Of a stretch of 64,000 nucleotides of DNA, positions 46,965-57,976 are shown piece after piece. Origin of the DNA: Arabidopsis thaliana (lineage: Eukaryota > Streptophyta > Magnoliopsida > Brassicales > Brassicaceae). The stretch is from the NCBI RefSeq assembly GCF_000001735.4, contig NC_003071.7:6627151-6691150 (forward strand), read 5' to 3'. A program made the position numbers and the translations under genes. Numbering within the stretch: position 1 is the first letter of the stretch; every line of letters begins with the position of its first letter. The notes under the pieces are model-generated. The model was not told where the DNA came from and did not search any database. It was given only the letters and a program-made list of their open reading frames with translations.

Positions 46965-49445
46965 ATTATATATATGAAACATGACCAACTCTGTCTATAT
47001 GAGCGTCACATCATCACATAAGAAAATAACATGTGTTATTTAAATAAAAAATCAACTAAATTAAGTGAAGAAAATTAAAATAAAATTCTTGAATAAAATC
47101 CTCCATCAATACAACTCTTAATTATTTATATTTAAAATAAAAATTAAAATGTAGAAAGTCATGCTAATATATCAAACACTAATTTATTATACTTTTCTTA
47201 ATTTACTAAGTTTTTTTTTCTCAATGGTCATTACTCGATAATGATTGAAAATTTACAGTTTCACTGTTATCAACCTAACCTCTTCTTAGTTTAGTAATTT
47301 TACAATTGACTCTTTTCTTGTTATTAGATTTTATGGTCTATAAACATCATATGATCTTCTTTGGTAAGTTGGTAACATTGACAATAACATGCGAGTATTT
47401 TTAAGTAATGGATCTTTGAGACGTTATACATACCAAGGAATTTAAGACACAAAAATCTCTAATATATCGTTATATGCAAATGCAAGAAGTGAGATCTAAA
47501 AATGTTACTTAAATTACTCTTCAACTTTTTGCTATCTTTTCTCTTTTGATATGAAAACTCTTGAAGAAAATCAAATAGTTAGTTATACATATATATTTTT
47601 TTGAATTTGTGCCTCTAGAACAAATGTATAAATCCTTGCATATGCTAAACTATCTCTAGGTAATTATGGTTTCCATCAGTTTCTCTCTCGTCGCCGTCGG
47701 TTGGCCTCTCGCCCACCGGTGGTAAACTTCTCCTTTCTCCCTCCTCTTCCTTTCTTCCATGGCCTCGCTGATGTGTGCCCAGTTTTGGCCTTTCAGTGAC
47801 GCTCTCTCCTCTGGAACCTCCTAACCCTCCCGATCCACCGGACTCTCTCGTCGTCTCTTTCACCTCTGAATCTTTCTCCCAATGTCCCTTTATTCTGTTA
47901 TTCCTAGATCTAGTTCGGAAATTGGTCCAAGCTTTCAGATTTGTAGATTTAAATGTTGCTTTGTTTTTTATTGTGCCCTCAGGTGGTACTCCTATCGCTC
48001 ATATGCGATCTTTTTCTGCTGTGTGCAGTTCGTGGTTCAAGACCTTTCATGTCGTTTGTTCCGACCATTTGTGTCTTTCTTCACGTCATTCATGTCTTTC
48101 AACACTACATCGGAAGGTTGTGTCTCTCTACAAGGCTGTTTTATCCTTGAAATATTAGTATTCAATTGATAAATGTTTTTAATAAAATTAGTGGAGTAGA
48201 ATGAAAGTAATGCTTCATACATTAATATAATTTTTTATTTTATCAAGTGTTTAAAAAAAGTTAAGAGTGAGATTAATGGAGAATTTAACACAACAAAAGA
48301 CTTTTGATTTTATCTTACGTACTTCAATTCTCTGTTTTACTTTAGTTCCTTGCACTTGAGGATGTGATGATTTGAATTAGGCTTACGCTATTATTTCCTC
48401 AGTATGAGGCTGTTATGACTCTGGTTAGGCTCAGTGTTCTTTTACCTCAATATGAGGCTCTTTTCCGCAAACTTTTGTCAAGTGATTCTAACCTTTTTGT
48501 TCATGTGGTGTTGTTAAATGACATTCTTGGAGAGTTTGTGTTACCATCAGTCCCCTCCTTCATGAAGTATCATCTTCCATCAAATTCCTCCTTTATGGAG
48601 TGTGTTCTACCATCTCTGGTATGCTTGCCTTGGGAAGACACTTTCAGAAGATTGTCAATAGAGGAACTGGTCTTAGCATCTATTGTTGATGTTAAAAGAG
48701 GACAAGAAGCCCAATTACATAGTGTGACGATGCTTACCTATCCTTGGACGATATGTAAGGAAGCTTTTAAGCGTTGTTTAGGCAGATCTCGACAAGCTAA
48801 TTCACTGAAGATGATTGGATCGCTCAACGATCCCCTTACAATATGTTTTTTCTGCCTTAGTTGTGGAGGTAAATGCTTTAAGACTATTATGTTCTCAATC
48901 AAAGTTTGGGTGTATCAAGGCACGCATGCGTCACGGATTGTCAATAACTCGTTTTTCTTCTCAATTCCGTAGGTCATGCAAATGAAGTTCATGGACTTGT
49001 TTTGGACATTAATTCCACTTTGCTTCATTTTAGTTCCATTTTCTTTCATCATGTATCGCTTATTGCGAATGTTTTAACAGATTCCTTTGTGAATTTTGTT
49101 CTTTTATCTTGTAATGCTTCCTCCTTCAATGGAGCTTAAGGCACTATCTTCAATATAACTTGTTTGATAAAAAAAAGTTAGTTATTCAAATTATATCAAT
49201 TCGGTAGATAATCATTAGCTTGTCAAAATCTGTGTGGATGAAGTAGTAGATCATGAGAGAGTAGTGTACATGGAACATGAAATTGTTTGTTTAGAATCAA
49301 GATAAACAAGGTTCCAACATGTAAGTAACATAATTATATAACATTGTATCAATATATCCTATAATCCTATATTGTTGTTGTACGTATTAATGATAGTGAA
49401 AAATATTTGAATTTTAGCTATATAGATAATCAAACATAATTTCAA
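46965..49445 (+). mobile_element. Truncated Helitron interrupted by a retroposon
   Basis: The left end (tatatatgaaacatgaccaac, then cacatcatcacataagaaaat) matches the 5' end of the Helitron at 55024 but the leading TC is degraded. Similarity continues to about 47586, breaks at a 1.6-kb insert, and resumes at about 49186 (gttagat..acaaggtt, catgatagtgaaaaatatttgaa; compare 55620-55760). The terminal hairpin and CTAG are missing, so the 3' end is lost beyond about 49445. Confidence 0.7.
47587..49175 (+). mobile_element. Retroposon nested in the Helitron
   Basis: A 1589-base insert flanked by the 10-base direct repeat AGTTAGTTAT (47577-47586 and 49176-49185). It ends in an A-rich tail (gataaaaaaa) just before the right repeat, so the plus strand is the sense strand. 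GC-richer interior beginning with a Pro-rich frame around 47775-48158 and a second frame at 48415-48972; neither matches a known domain. Likely a non-autonomous non-LTR retroposon; family (for example Sadhu or LINE-derived) not determined. Confidence 0.7.
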
Positions 49446-50104
49446 AGAGTATAGTGAATTCTCTTGATAAAAGTTTGTCATTTGTACTTTTGTATAGTGA
49501 ATATATAAGAACCACCAAACAAAAATAATCCTAAAAAACTCGGAGAAAACGTTGAATCAGTGTGGACTTTTTATACAAAGTTGAAGTGCGAAAGAAGAAA
49601 TAAAATGAAGACCAATGAGTAAAACTAAATTCCCTATCAAGAACAACTTCTTCTTTTTTGCTAATTATTTGTTTTTTCATGCTGTCTTTAGCCTGTTTTG
49701 CTACACTTTATATATAACATATTCATATTAGTACAATCCAGCAAAACTTGCTTACTATTTGTTTTTCATGCTGTCTTTAGCCAAATATTGTATATAACAT
49801 ATTCCTATTTAAGTAGAATCCAACAGAATAAGTTATAAAATCCTTAAAATATCCTCAGTTATCTACTTATCTTTGACCAGTATATTATTAAAGTTTTATT
49901 AATTGGTGATTAGATTATTATATAGAAGTGAAAATAATAAATTTTCAGTGACCAAAAACAAAAAGAGTACCTTTTCATTATTAAATTAGAATATTAAAAA
50001 AAAACAAAGGGGAGAATAAAATGGCAAACGAAACCTTTGGTCAACCAAATTTCGTTTCCTAATTAAATGGGTTAAACATACGTCTATGAGCCACCCATTT
50101 CTTC
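49446..50104. other. Promoter region of the glycine-rich gene
   Basis: AT-rich. It includes a short near-duplication (catgctgtctttagcc...tatataacatattc at 49679 and 49768). No other feature. Confidence 0.5.
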
Positions 50105-50112
50105 TATAAATA
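50105..50112 (+). promoter_or_regulatory. TATA box of the glycine-rich gene
   Basis: TATAAATA, 77-84 bases upstream of the ATG at 50189. Confidence 0.6.
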
Positions 50113-50188
50113 CTCATCTCGTAAGAAAGCAAATTTACATATTGCTTTGTTCTATAATTAAACAAAACTCATAAGAAGAAGAAAAACG

Positions 50189-50548
50189 ATGGCTCTCTCT
50201 GGTTCGCAAAAGAAGGTTTTCCTACTTGTTATAGCCATTGCATGTCTCTCCTCTTCTCTTGCAGAGGCGTGGAGCTGGAGTTCTAGTGACGGCAACGGCT
50301 GGGGATGGGGATCTGATGGCTCTAGCACCTCTACCTCAGGCCCAGGTTCAACTCCTGGTGATTCAAACTCTGGCGGTTCAAACCCTGGAGGTCCGAATTC
50401 TGGTGGTTTTAGCTCCCCTTGGGGATCTTGGGGGTGGGGTTGGGGATCCCACGGCTCTGGGAGCCCGGCCCCATCCAATGCTTTATTTCTTTTAGTGATA
50501 ATAAAGAAGAAGAATTTGAGTGATTTTCTATTCTACTATATAATGTAG
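50189..50548 (+). CDS. Small secreted Gly/Trp/Ser-rich protein
   Basis: Single-exon frame of 119 residues (fits At2g15340, annotated glycine-rich). A clear signal peptide occupies residues 1-25 (LLVIAIACLSSSLAEA, cleavage after AEA). The mature part is built of WSWSSSDGNGWGWGSDGSS, a Ser/Thr/Pro/Gly spacer with GGSNPGGPNSGG repeats, then a second PWGSWGWGWGSHGSGS block. The two tryptophan blocks mirror each other. The end (FLLVIIKKKNLSDFLFYYIM) is hydrophobic and may be an artefact of a missed intron or a shifted stop. Structural wall protein or peptide precursor are both possible; nothing in the sequence decides. Confidence 0.8.
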   Translation: MALSGSQKKVFLLVIAIACLSSSLAEAWSWSSSDGNGWGWGSDGSSTSTSGPGSTPGDSNSGGSNPGGPNSGGFSSPWGSWGWGWGSHGSGSPAPSNALFLLVIIKKKNLSDFLFYYIM

Positions 50549-51301
50549 AAAGAACTTTTCTACTAGAAAAATAAAAATTGCTTTCGTAATAAATATGAGG
50601 TGGCAGTTAGATTGAGTGTAATATTTGCAATACCCAAACTTATGAAAAAATAAAATAAATATTTTAGGTAAGACCGATCGATTTAAAAAAGTTAGAATTT
50701 GTTAAAGTTTAAGGGAATATTTGATCATTTGAAAATTTGGAAGTGAAATCTGTAATTTGGGAGAAATGCAAAGTTTAAGGGAATATCTCAAAGACAAATG
50801 TGTATAGTTTTGTGTTCTTCGTTCTAGCCATTTAAGGATTAATTTTGGCGCGATAAATCGGTGACTTTTCAGCCCTAATATATATAAGATGGCACAAGAT
50901 TATTGGTGCTATTGACATGCTGAGTCCTCAGGTCCAAATCCATCCAAGAAAACATATTTTAGTTATAAGAAGCGGAGAAATATCAAACATCAACATCGGT
51001 CAAGTAATTGACCGTGGGATGATAAGACATTGTCCTCCGATGATTCGACAGTTCTTAGGATGGAAAATAAAGTATTGTAAGGATGAAAGAGGGTTATAAG
51101 GTTTTAGGATTTGTCAAGATGATCTACAACATAATATGGACGTTTAGAGGCGCAAAACACAAATATAACAGTTTTTTTAAGGAGAGGAATATATTGCATC
51201 CTAGGAAACGACCTAATTTGAATGAATTCAAATTTCTCTATAATTGTAGAGTTATTTAATTATGTATTTTGTTGATTCAATTCAATTCTACTATATATAT
51301 A
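50549..51301. other. 3' flank of the glycine-rich gene
   Basis: An ATG-lacking frame of 60 codons at 50917-51099 (starting TTG/CTG context, VIDRGMIRHCPPMIRQFLGW) is slightly GC-richer than its surroundings and could be a gene fragment. No product recognised. Confidence 0.35.
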
Positions 51302-53216
51302 CTAGATATTAACCTGCGGTATACCGCGGACCTATATTTTTATTAAATAAAAAATAATTGAATAATTTTTAGGATGATTTAATAAATTTATGCTATTGTT
51401 TGATTTAAATGTATAATTCACCGCGAGACGAAATTTTATAACTCAAATTTTAAAGTTTTAAGTTGTATTTGTTTATTTTGTTAAATGTTTAATATTGTAT
51501 AATTGTATTTTGATTGTTGTTTCTCGGATTTCACCCGTAGTACACCATCCCATATTAATATCGAATCAAACCCGTCAATTCTAGGATTTCACCCGTGGTA
51601 GTATTTAATTGTATAATTATATTTTAATTGTCATTCTAGGATTTCACTCCTAATTCTATCGCAAATTATTATCAACCCAAACCAGTCAATTCTAAAATAT
51701 CACCCGTAATACACCATCCCATATTAATATCGAATCAAGCCCGTCAATTCTAGGATTTCACCCGTGGTAGTATTTAATTGTATAATTATATTTTAATTGT
51801 CATTCTAGGATTTCACTCCTAATTCTATCGCAAATTATTATCAACCCAAACCAGTCAATTCTAAAATATCACCCGTAGTACACCATCCCATATTAATATC
51901 GATTCAAACTCGTCAATTCTAGGATTTCACTCGTGGTAGTATTTAATTGTATAATTATATTTTGATTGTCATTATAGGATTTAACTCCTAGTTCTATCGT
52001 AAATTCTTATCAACCCAATCAGTCAATTATAAAATTTTACCCGTAGTATAAAGTTTAAATATTTATAATGTTTAAATTTCTTATAAAAGAATCAAAATGT
52101 GTTTTAAAAAAACTAAAGTTTTAAGTGTTTTTTTTTAATATTGTTAATTTTGTTTAGTGTTTAAGATTATATAATTATATTATGATTGTTATTATATGTT
52201 TTTTTCCATAGCATACTATCCCATGTTATTATCCACTCAAACCCGTCACACCATATAACCCCGTCCCGTGAAATTAAACACAAATTTGTCATTTTATTAT
52301 AAATTTCAAATATTTATAAAATTAGAAACTTCAAAAAAGATTAATATTGACCCAAACTTCATCATTGAATTTTGAGTGTTATATCTAAGATTTCTCTTGC
52401 AGTATATCGTCCCGTATTAATATCTTTTATATTGTTTAAATTTCTTGTAATATTTAATTTATAATTTTTTAAACTTTTTAAAGTTTCAATTTTTTAAAAT
52501 AAATAACCCTAGTAAACAAACCATTTTAATTTTGGACACCTCATAAATCAAGTTTCATGCTCATTCGTAATCGAAATCATTTTGGTCCTTTTTATAGTAT
52601 GGCTCTTGACCATTGTCCAATTTTTTTAAGCGATATGGGACATTCTAAAATTGTAATTATTATCCACCCAAACCCGTCCTACCATATAATCCAGTCTCGT
52701 GAAATTAAACATAATTTTGTCATTTTCTTATAAATTTCAATATTATAAAATTTGAAACTTAAAAAAATACAATATCGACCCAAAATTCATCATTGAATTT
52801 TGATTGTTATATTTAAGATTTTTCCTGTAATATATTGTCTCGTATTAATATATTTTTTATATATTTATAATGTTTAAATTTCTTGTAAAATTCAATTTAT
52901 AATTTTTAAAACTTTATAAGTTTTAAAATTATAAATATTTAAAGCATTTTAAAAACTTAATAAAAAGTTTTTAAAATTATAATATTTAACTTTTGATAAA
53001 GTTATAATATTTATAATTTCTTGAAACATTTTAAAGTTTCAATTCTTTAAAATAAAAAATCCGAGTAAAATCGGATAACTATTTTAATTTTGGACGCCTG
53101 ATAAATCAAGCTTCCTACTCATTCGTAATCAGAATCATTTTGGTCCTTTTATAATATGGGTCTGAACCATTGTCCAATTTTTCTAAGCGATGTGGGACAT
53201 TGTACACATATTATTT
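51302..53216 (-). mobile_element. Helitron with internal tandem repeats
   Basis: Minus-strand 3' end: CTAG at 51302-51305 after A, then the hairpin region cctgcggtataccgcgga (51313-51330). The interior has a 169-base tandem repeat, three copies starting caccatccc at about 51543, 51712 and 51881, and a larger tandem duplication (52255-52660 against 52685-53216, both ending ccaatttttctaagcgatgtgggacat). The second copy of the latter has about 100 extra AT-rich bases. The 5' end is not resolved; the boundary given is where the repeats stop. Confidence 0.65.
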
Positions 53217-53735
53217 CTTCATAGGTTGAATAATAAATATCCGTTTTAAAAATTTTTGAATTACATCATATTCAGAAAAAATATAATATTTTATTAACTA
53301 TATATATTTTATATAAATTCAAAATAAATAAAGTATAAGATCAAATAAAATTGAAAGAAGAATTATATATTTATGTTTAAATTAGGTAGAAATATTTTAG
53401 GAAATTAGTTAAGGTAAATAAGAAATATGGTTAGTTTAGAGATATTGTTTATATTAAATTTGGTAATTAAATCATTAATTTTCGTTTTTAATTATTAGTT
53501 TTTAGGTAACTTTTCCAAAAATTAATGTTATCCAAGATCAGAACAGAATTAAACGTGTTATCCAGGATCCGAACAGAGTTAAACCGGGTAAAACCCACCT
53601 ATTTGAATTAATTGTTGAATTATGGCTCAAATCTTCACCATTATCTTCAAAAATCCCCTCCAAAAATGTATATATAGATACCGAAGAAAAAAATCTAGTA
53701 ATATATTAGTTTCTTGATTTCTGAAATCTTTTAAA

Positions 53736-54036
53736 TGTTAGTGTTATAAACTATTATTAAAAGAAATTTAATAGAAACTTCACTCAAATATGTAAAGAAG
53801 CAGTACAAACTTTTTACAATGTGATTTTATTGAGGAAGATATGGACCTCTTATGCAATTACTGAATTATCTTGGTATAGTTAGATAATTTATATACTTTT
53901 TAATTAGGTGAAACACTTGTATAAAAGACACAACCTCTGTATCTATTTGAATAAGAAAACCTTTTACACTAAAAGGCACAACCTATGTATCTAATTGAAT
54001 AAGAACATCTTTTACACCAATCTAGTTTTCTTGACA
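53736..54036 (+). mobile_element. Ty1/copia-type LTR (5' LTR)
   Basis: A 301-base segment starting TGTTAGTG and ending CTTGACA, directly followed by a tRNA-Met primer-binding site. A TATA-like box (tataaaag, near 53921) sits about 115 bases before the end. A ~45-base unit (cacaacctctgtatctatttgaataag) is duplicated in tandem at about 53929 and 53977. The 5' boundary is inferred from the TG and sequence style, since no second LTR was found to compare. Confidence 0.65.
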
Positions 54037-54049
54037 TGGTATCAGAGCC
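54037..54049 (+). other. Primer-binding site of the Copia element
   Basis: TGGTATCAGAGCC, complementary to the initiator tRNA-Met 3' region and the standard PBS of plant Copia elements. It begins at the base after the LTR end. Confidence 0.85.
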
Positions 54050-54174
54050 ATGTGGACAAGAGAGGTTCATCCCTAAGGGTGAAACCCAAGAATTATTCTT
54101 TAACCCTTAAATTTAACAAGTAGATTATTTAGACACAATCAATGAAACATAAATCATGATCTGAATAAATTGCA

Positions 54175-56162
54175 TCTATATAGTATTTTTGCAAGGAATT
54201 TGTGCGGGTGGAGCAAAAATACATTTGGATCTATTTGGTACCCGCCCATTTAGTAAGTTTTTTCATTAAATTTTAGTTGGGTCGGTTCAAATAAAAATCG
54301 ATTCTAAACCCGTTTTAAATCTCTTATACAAGATATTTCTATATTTAACAATACATATATTTAGAACATTTGGTTAAGATTTAAAACTATGAATCTCCTA
54401 TCATCTTTGTTTGATTTTTTTAACTGTTTTAAATCATTGTATAATATATTAAGTTAAAAAAAAAAATTACATATATTGTGATTCAAAATTTTTAAAACGG
54501 TCATATACTACCCAATTGACGAAAAATGTGTGGGTTCAACGTCTCATATCGTCTAAAATGTTTAGACAATGATTCACACTCATATCATAAATAAGATAAC
54601 ATTAATAAAAGAAATGAGTTTTTGAAGGAACGGATTTGACGGGACGAGTTTTGAATTACATCAATAAAAAAAATATCATTAATTCGCTGCTTCAATACGG
54701 ATTAAATCTTTAATTTATTATTTTTTTAACACCACTAATATTAGATATATCAAATCAGTATGATTTAGAAAAGATTGTATAAAACCAAAAAACGTTCCGT
54801 GGTATAATGCTATTTAATAAAAATTATAAACTATATAATACAATTTTTCAGAGAATGGTATAATTTGCAAACTTTTGTATATAATAAATAATTATTAAAA
54901 ATTTAAAATCGCTACTTTTAGAAAATAAATCATGGGACAAGTTAAAAAATTATGGGATAGGTTATATTTTGGAACGAGGTTATGTGGCCAACGTGTTTAA
55001 ATCATATTTATAAAATTTTAAAATCATATATATGAAAGTTGGCTAACTCTCTCCATATGAGTGACACATCATCACACAAGAAAATGACATGTGTCATTCT
55101 ACATTAATTAAATAAAAAAATTAGTAAAACTAATTGAGAAAAAATCAAAAGTCTTTTGTTGTGTTAAATTCTCTATTAATCTCACTCTTAAAATAAATTT
55201 TCTAAAAACATTCAATAAATAAAAAATCATAATAATATATCAAGTTCTACTTTCATTCTATTTTACTTATTTTTTAATTTTTTTTATCAATAGTTATTAA
55301 TCCATAATGACTAAAAATTACATGTGTTGTAGTTTAAATGTTTGCTATCTAACCTCATATTAATTTAGTAATTTTAGTTGGATATTTTCTTATTATTACG
55401 TTATGCGAATATGATTTATCATATGATCTTCTTTCTGTTTATTTTTGTGCGGTCTGATAACTTGATAACATTGATATACAATTTTTTCACGTAATGGTCA
55501 TCCGAGACATTAGACATATCCACACAGAAATACGAGACTCTATATGGTTATATGCAAGGGAATAGAATTAAAGTATTGATTTAAATTACTAGCATATCAT
55601 GATGTGGTGGTGTACTAGATGACGAAATAATATATGGAATAAAGAATTGTTTGTTACAATTAAGTTAGACAAGTTTCAAAATACATAAGTAATATAACTA
55701 CATATTAATATATCATATAATGTTTTTGTATGTGTTCATGATAGTGAAATATTTGAATAATAGGTATATAAATATTTATATTATAGTAAAATTGATATTT
55801 CGAATTATAGATAAATTTAATCATAAAAATTCTAACTATATAAAATAAATATGAATTTATTAATTACACACTAACACATTTAATTATAAATTATGAATTT
55901 ACATTAAAATACTTTACGAAATCAAAAGTGAAAACCCGCACGTAGTGCGGGTACTCATCTAGTATTATTAACATGTCGTTTTAATAGGGTTAAATCCTTA
56001 GTTTATCAACAATTGTCCGTGACTTGTAGTATACTGTTACTTAATAACAATTATAAACTATAAAATATAAATATTTTTAAATATATAAAATTTGCAAACT
56101 TTAATATACACTAACTTAAAAAAACAAAATTGTCCTACGTTGTACTCTGGGTTAAAATCTAG
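54175..56162 (+). mobile_element. Host Helitron carrying a second Helitron
   Basis: It starts TCTATATAGTATTTTTGCAAG after A (54174) and ends tgggttaaaatCTAG (56159-56162) followed by T. The terminal hairpin is decayed (cctacgttgtactctggg). Without its 939-base insert it is 1049 bases and aligns along its length with the Helitron at 36183-36970. It lies 125 bases after the Copia primer-binding site. Confidence 0.75.
55024..55962 (+). mobile_element. Helitron nested inside another Helitron
   Basis: It starts TCATATATATGAAAGTTGGC after A (55023) and ends with the hairpin CCCGCACGTAGTGCGGG (55935-55951) and TACTCATCTAG, followed by T (55963). Both ends are fresh, with a 7-base perfect stem. Removing it leaves aaaattttaaaa|tattattaa, exactly the sequence of the related Helitron at about 36763-36784. 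No coding capacity. It matches the elements at 2122-2722 and 46965 at its 5' end. Confidence 0.88.
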
Positions 56163-56545
56163 TTAAGAATTACATAGATAAGGTAAAAGAGTTCTAAATT
56201 TTCTCTAGTAGATTCTGATTCTTCTTTCCTAGTTTTCTACAAAATCTCTCTCCAAATTAAAAATCTTTAATATGTTCCAAAACACGTCGGATTTTTTTTT
56301 TGCAAATAGTAGCAACATTGAGGCAAATCTGAATACCTTCAAGCCTTGATAAAACGTGGGAGACTTGTGGTTTGTGTCTCGAGTTGTTTTTCTCAGCTAT
56401 AAAGCTCCAAATTCTCCAATTTTCTTCAAAGTATGCCAAAACGTGCCTAAATCGACAAAGACATGGAAAAGACTAAAAAGATTCTAAAATAATACTTACA
56501 TCATGATTAAAAATCGTAAAAACCATGATATATCATGGAGTACTA

Positions 56546-57060
56546 TTGTTGATTTTCCACCAGGAAGAAAGCTTTTGGTAACCAATAAGTGTTTAAAATA
56601 AAGGACAATGGCGATGGTAGTGAAACTAATGAACGTTATAAAGCACGCTCAGAGTACTTGGTTCGAGGTTTATCGAAAATTGTTGCGGTTAGTTAAGAAG
56701 TGGGAAGTACACCAAATGGATGTACACAACAATGGTGAAGGCATTTTCCTCTCCCAACGGAAATTATATCTTCGATATTATTGCTGAGCCCGATTTACTT
56801 GGATAACATCCGGTATATTCTCTCATCGAAACTAACCACTGTCTCGATGCGGATATGTGCCCCTTTCTTTCGCAGCCTGCCCGCTATCGTCGACTAGTAG
56901 GGCGTCTTATTTATCTCTTGACAACGCCGTCCAGATCTCTCTTACTAGGTTCACATCTTCTCTCAATTTATGCAAACTCCGAGTGAAGTTAATTGGGAAG
57001 TTTCTTTGTGCGTCGTTGGTTCTCTTAAAACCACAGCCGGTGAAGGTATCTTGTTCCGTT
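56546..57060 (+). pseudogene. Copia reverse-transcriptase fragment
   Basis: Frameshifted remains of Ty1/copia pol. Recognisable blocks in order: TIVDFPPGRK (56546 on), ERYKAR, LVRG, then FLSQRK, then PARYRRLVGRLIYL (about 56878-56918), SQFMQTPSEVNWE and the CVVGSLK block before 57060. These match the RT region from the N-terminal KARLVARG area to the C-terminal YLK area, but most of the sequence between, including the YVDD catalytic block, is missing. Several frames are needed. With the LTR and PBS at 53736-54049 it forms one decayed element opened by the Helitrons. Non-functional. Confidence 0.8.
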
Positions 57061-57351
57061 CAGATTCATAATATACATTTTTCTAGTAGCGTTTTTGTGC
57101 TTATAACTAGCCTATACGTAGAAATAGTGATGAGAAAGTTATATAATTATTCTTCTAACTACTTTCTTGAGTTTTCTTCCTTAGTTAGATAGATATGCAT
57201 TCACCAGAGGTAATGAGAGATGAAAGCATATCCATTCATATTGAAGTCGGAAGACTAACTAATTTAACTATGACTATTAATTTATTTGGATTTTAAGTTA
57301 TTACACCAAAGTTGATAACATTTCATAGTTTTTTCACATCATACATGTAAA

Positions 57352-57942
57352 TTAAAACTTAGCAGAAATCAAAAGGTCGGTGAATATTTTGTCAATGTCA
57401 CACATTCTTTCAAACCACCAGTTGCGTGTCGTGACATAACCCGGGGTTTTGCTTCCTTCAAGATAAGCTTCGCACATAGATATACTATCAAAGGCTCTAG
57501 CAGCCGCCTCAGAAGCTGACCGGTACGCCTTAGAGCTTGCAAACCCTTTAGCTTCCTCGATCGCCTTATTGGATAATTCATATTCTTTCACGCAAGACCT
57601 ATAATACTTCTTGAGCTTCGAATAATTCTCGGTTCTATCTAAGCCTTTAATCATCTCTAGGTTCTTATAGCCCAACCGTTCCGTCTGTTGATAGACCATA
57701 TTGACAAGACCTTGCATGTCAAGGGTGAACGTGTTTGGGAAAGAGGTTAGCCAAGCGAGACAGAACTGCTTGGAAATTGTCGGTTGTGAGCAGAGTTGGT
57801 TGACTAAATCTTTTCTAATTTTGTCATTTGGAGACAAAGACAATAATGATGAAGACGCAGGGGTGATTGATAGAATAACGAGAAGAGGAAGAATTGAAAA
57901 TACATTTCTTATGAGACAAGAAAAAGCCATTGTCTTGGACAT
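57352..57942 (-). CDS. Plant invertase/pectin methylesterase inhibitor-like protein
   Basis: Single exon, 196 residues (fits At2g15345). Signal peptide 1 to about 31 (MSKTMAFSCLIRNVFSILPLLVILSITPASS); a second Met at residue 5 is the alternative start. The mature part is helical with the four-cysteine layout of the PMEI domain: two cysteines near the N-terminus (QLCSQPTISKQFCLAWL) and two further on (YRSCVKEYELSNKAIEEAK and DSISMCEAYL). The first pair usually closes the hairpin and the second links the helical bundle. The expected site is the apoplast, inhibiting invertase or pectin methylesterase; which one cannot be told. A TATA box lies about 27-34 bases upstream. Confidence 0.9.
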   Translation of the reverse strand: MSKTMAFSCLIRNVFSILPLLVILSITPASSSLLSLSPNDKIRKDLVNQLCSQPTISKQFCLAWLTSFPNTFTLDMQGLVNMVYQQTERLGYKNLEMIKGLDRTENYSKLKKYYRSCVKEYELSNKAIEEAKGFASSKAYRSASEAAARAFDSISMCEAYLEGSKTPGYVTTRNWWFERMCDIDKIFTDLLISAKF

Positions 57943-57968
57943 GGAAGAATAATTAGACGTGGGAAGTG

Positions 57969-57976
57969 TTTATATA
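57969..57976 (-). promoter_or_regulatory. TATA box of the inhibitor-like gene
   Basis: TATATAAA read on the minus strand, 27-34 bases upstream of the ATG at 57942. The leader is therefore very short, or the second Met (57930) is used. Confidence 0.55.

Noticed and set aside
47775..48972. Frames of 127 and 185 codons as host genes
   Set aside because: They lie within a retroposon bounded by a target duplication and A-tail, with no conserved domain seen.
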